Source of the DNA: Psychrobacter sp. UBA3483
GTDB taxonomy: Bacteria; Pseudomonadota; Gammaproteobacteria; Pseudomonadales; Moraxellaceae
DNA: 16,165 nucleotides
NCBI RefSeq assembly: GCF_002377905.1
Contig: NZ_DFQS01000009.1
Span: forward strand, 1-16,165
Reading direction: 5' to 3'
Part shown: piece after piece, positions 13,994 to 16,165 of the stretch
Position numbering within the stretch: the first letter of the stretch is position 1
Layout of the letters: each line of letters begins with the position of its first letter
Translations under genes and position numbers: made by a program
The notes under the pieces: generated by a model
The model's database searches: none
The model's input: the letters and a program-made list of their open reading frames with translations, nothing else
Told to the model about the DNA's origin: nothing

Positions 13994-14360
13994 ATAACTA
14001 ATTTTCCATGGAGACTCATTAATTAAGAGAATTTACTATTGTAAAATTATATATGAATAAAACACTAAGTATATTTTTGAGACTTATTCTGTAAACTTTC
14101 GCTTATTCCTAAATAATCTTAAAAGAGTGTTGCTATCGCGCTAAACTTTAATTATGATACTTAAGTCGGTTACCTTAACTTACATAGCGGTAATGTCTGA
14201 TAATAAGGAAATGTAAAATCGAGTAAGCGGTTGTCACATTCACTCATTTGTTTTTTAGGTCGTTTGGCAAAGGATTGCACAGCATAAGCTTTGATTACTT
14301 ATACAGGTTGCCTAAGTAATCCAGCTATTTGCCAGTTATTTTATTCATGGAGGATGTTAA
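13994..14360. other. Non-coding gap between FadL genes 2 and 3
   Basis: The whole gap spans 13925-14360. No gene is supported. It carries a weak promoter candidate, TTGCAC (14275-14280) and TTATAC (14299-14304) with an 18-bp spacer, and an inverted repeat at 14293-14321 that overlaps the -10. It shows no clear similarity to the regions before FadL genes 1 and 2, so regulation of gene 3 is likely to differ. Confidence 0.4.
14293..14321 (+). promoter_or_regulatory. 9-bp perfect inverted repeat upstream of FadL gene 3
   Basis: GATTACTTA (14293-14301) and TAAGTAATC (14313-14321) are separated by 11 bases and lie 39 bases before the start codon. It may be a dimer-binding operator or a leader hairpin; the left arm overlaps a possible -10. 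Confidence 0.45.
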
Positions 14361-15746
14361 GTGTCTCAAAAATTTCCTATCTCTAAGCTTGCTTTAGCTT
14401 TGTTTGCCTTATCTGCTGGCTCGCTTACGCAAGCGGCTGGTCTTGATCGTTCAGGTCAAGATATCAAAGGTTTCTTTAATCCTGGTACCTATGCAGAAGT
14501 TGATTTTGCTTATATCGATACCGATGTGTCTGCTCATGATAATGCTGGTGCTATCGTCACTCCAACTGGAGAGATTCGTAATGGTATTACTTCCACCGAA
14601 GCTGCATACGAAAAAGGCGTATCAACCGGAAATGCTACTCCAGATTCCTATAGCTTTATGCGTTACGGTGTCAAAACTGATATCAACGATAATATCAGTA
14701 TTGGTGTATTCTACGACGAACCCTTTGGTGCAGAAGTAGAGTACTCAGGTGATAGTACGTTTGTATCTAAAGCAGGCAAACAAACGATCGCTGATTCGTC
14801 TACTGGCACTTCTGTTCCAAATGAATTGATTAACTCCTCAGTTTTAGATCCTGACTATAATAAAAACACCAATGTAAGTGTTCATACAGAAACTTGGACC
14901 GGTTTATTGGGCTTTAAATCTAATGGGTTTCAAGTATATGGTGGTCCCGTTATGCAAAAAGCTAAAGCCGATGTGCATCTACGCGGTCAAGCTTATGGAC
15001 CACTAACTGGTTATGATGCGAATGTTAATGCAGATACGGACTACGGTTGGGTAGCAGGTCTTGCTTATAGTAAACCTGAGATCGCCTTAAAAGCCGCATT
15101 AACTTATCGCTCTGAGATTGAGCATAAAACTGATATAGGCGAAAGAGTACCTTTGCTAGGCTCACCTCTAAAAGGTGTCGCACTAGGTAAGCTTGGAATT
15201 GATCCGAACTCTGAGCTTGGTAGGTCTATTGGTGAATATGCGAACACTGAGGCTACTGTTACTACGCCTGAATCAGTGAACTTAAATATTGAAACGGGTC
15301 TTAGTGCAAAGTATCAACTATTAGGTACCTTAGATGTACGTTGGGTACCTTGGAGTGATTTTACTATTGTACCGCCACTTTATAATGCCTACTCTAAAGC
15401 TGCAGCGCCAGAAGGGCTTCCGTTATTATCTTACGAAAAAGACCAATGGAAAGTTGATGTTGGTTTAGCCAAACGTTTTAATGAAAAGCTGGCTGGCTCA
15501 GTTGTTGTTGGTTATGATTCTGGTGCAGGTGACCCTGTAAGCTCACTGGGCACTATCGAAGGTTTTTATAGTATCGGTGGCGGTGTCAAATATAACGTGA
15601 CACCTGAATGGGCAGTATCGGTTGGTGGCAAATATCTTAAGTTTGGTGACGCCACAGGACAATTACCTAATGGTAGTATCGTTAGTAAAGCTGAAGACAA
15701 TGATGGTTACATCGCTGGTGTAAAGCTTTCTTATCAGAGTCAATAA
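14361..15746 (+). CDS. FadL/OmpP1/TodX-type outer membrane protein, copy 3
   Basis: This 461-aa third paralogue has a signal peptide at about residues 1-25 (cleavage near TQA-AGLDRSG), the shared GLDRSGQDI plug start, and barrel segments QVYGGPVMQK, DYGWVAGLAYSKPEIALKAALTYRSE and VRWVPWSDF. It differs more from copies 1 and 2 than they do from each other. It has an extra Asp/Thr-rich stretch at about 50-95 and lacks the Ala/Gln-rich helical insertion near residue 150. Instead it has a longer loop at about 255-295 (SPLKGVALGKLGIDPNSELG). The start is GTG 14361, with GGAGG 7 bases upstream. It ends in KLSYQSQ. It has its own terminator and a different upstream region. The substrate is unknown. 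Confidence 0.85.
   Translation: MSQKFPISKLALALFALSAGSLTQAAGLDRSGQDIKGFFNPGTYAEVDFAYIDTDVSAHDNAGAIVTPTGEIRNGITSTEAAYEKGVSTGNATPDSYSFMRYGVKTDINDNISIGVFYDEPFGAEVEYSGDSTFVSKAGKQTIADSSTGTSVPNELINSSVLDPDYNKNTNVSVHTETWTGLLGFKSNGFQVYGGPVMQKAKADVHLRGQAYGPLTGYDANVNADTDYGWVAGLAYSKPEIALKAALTYRSEIEHKTDIGERVPLLGSPLKGVALGKLGIDPNSELGRSIGEYANTEATVTTPESVNLNIETGLSAKYQLLGTLDVRWVPWSDFTIVPPLYNAYSKAAAPEGLPLLSYEKDQWKVDVGLAKRFNEKLAGSVVVGYDSGAGDPVSSLGTIEGFYSIGGGVKYNVTPEWAVSVGGKYLKFGDATGQLPNGSIVSKAEDNDGYIAGVKLSYQSQ
14439..14466 (+). repeat. 28-bp segment identical in all three FadL genes (copy 3)
   Basis: The same 28 bases as at 10709-10736, although the rest of this gene is the most diverged of the three. Confidence 0.7.
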
Positions 15747-15779
15747 CTTACTGTAATAAATATCATATTGGATAGAATT

Positions 15780-15813
15780 AAAAAGCTTATCTAAGAAACT
15801 GGATAAGCTTTTT
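15780..15813 (+). terminator. Intrinsic terminator of FadL gene 3
   Basis: A 12-bp stem AAAAAGCTTATC/GATAAGCTTTTT with a 10-base loop lies about 33 bases after the stop at 15746. The T tract is part of the stem, so it could act in both directions. Confidence 0.75.
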
Positions 15814-15894
15814 GAAATTTGAAAGTAAGTAGTGAAATTAATTTTTTACTACTATGCAAAGAAATATCATCTAAATATTCATGGAGGAATAAGA

Positions 15895-16165
15895 ATGTTT
15901 TCTAATAATCATTCAAGTATTAATAAATCGTCGTTAAAACCTTTAAATACCACTCTAAAAGCTAGCGTAGTATTGATTACCGCCATTATGTTATCTGCTT
16001 GTGGAAGTGATAATAATAATTCATATAATCTTGGCGATATATTTGACGGTAGTCCTACTACGCCAACACCAACACCAACACCAACGCCTGAGCCTACGCC
16101 AACACTAACACCAACACCAACGCCTGAGCCAACGCCTGAGCCAACGCCTGAGCCAACGCCAACGC
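15895..16165 (+). CDS. Lipoprotein with a Pro-Thr-Glu repeat linker (partial, runs off the window)
   Basis: ATG 15895 follows GGAGGA by 8 bases and opens a frame of 90 codons that reaches the window end. A signal sequence (about residues 1-35, with a long polar start before the hydrophobic SVVLITAIMLSA) leads to a lipobox LSAC with Cys at 36, so the protein is predicted to be lipid-anchored. A short Asn/Asp-rich segment follows. From about residue 55 a low-complexity linker of PT and PEPT repeats continues to the end. Such linkers usually hold a C-terminal domain away from the membrane; that domain is outside the window, so the function is unknown. The gene follows the FadL gene 3 terminator. 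Confidence 0.75.
   Translation, partial: MFSNNHSSINKSSLKPLNTTLKASVVLITAIMLSACGSDNNNSYNLGDIFDGSPTTPTPTPTPTPEPTPTLTPTPTPEPTPEPTPEPTPT
16056..16165 (+). repeat. In-frame hexanucleotide repeats coding the Pro-Thr-Glu linker
   Basis: Units of CCAACA, CCAACG and CCTGAG repeat to the window end. All units are multiples of three, so a change in copy number would alter linker length without a frameshift. Confidence 0.8.

Noticed and set aside
14404..14739. 111-codon plus-strand frame within FadL gene 3
   Set aside because: It is a second frame of a well-supported gene, without a Shine-Dalgarno or protein features.

Overview
The window looks like a chromosomal segment of a gammaproteobacterium of the Moraxellaceae, most likely Psychrobacter or a close relative. 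This is inferred from the AT-rich composition, the cytochrome bc1 operon with a PVWY-type cytochrome b, the divergent uup/slyX pair, and a tandem set of FadL-type outer membrane proteins. No sequence search was available, so the genus is an inference.

Positions 1 to about 4,870 look like the end of an integrated mobile element (prophage satellite or other island). It opens with a tight plus-strand operon: the tail of an unknown gene, an 86-aa unknown protein, a 60-aa single-span membrane protein, and a 704-aa DUF3987-type ATPase resembling replication proteins of phages and islands. A strong hairpin terminator and a repeat-rich AT-rich stretch follow, then a small minus-strand membrane protein. 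After that come two paralogous zinc-ribbon proteins, each with its own predicted promoter and a shared 14-bp leader. Between them lies a 68-aa protein resembling the C-terminal part of a phage small terminase. GGCTACCAA repeats near 4,814-4,864 may mark the attachment region. No integrase is in the window.

Positions 4,915 to 7,498 hold the petABC operon on the minus strand, in order Rieske protein, cytochrome b, cytochrome c1, ending in a UUCG-loop terminator. Together they form the quinol:cytochrome c oxidoreductase. A 464-bp non-coding stretch separates petA from uup, a two-domain ABC-F ATPase on the minus strand. slyX diverges from uup.

Positions 10,631 to 15,813 carry three tandem paralogous FadL/OmpP1-type outer membrane proteins on the plus strand. 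Each is followed by its own intrinsic terminator, so they are probably separate transcription units rather than one operon. Their N-terminal regions share a 28-bp segment identical at every base, while the extracellular-loop region differs greatly in length. The window ends inside a lipoprotein gene with a Pro-Thr-Glu repeat linker.

The least explained parts are the element at the left end, with its duplicated zinc-ribbon genes, shared leader and repeat-rich non-coding region, and the conserved nucleotide features of the FadL cluster. No tRNA, rRNA, CRISPR array or insertion sequence was seen.
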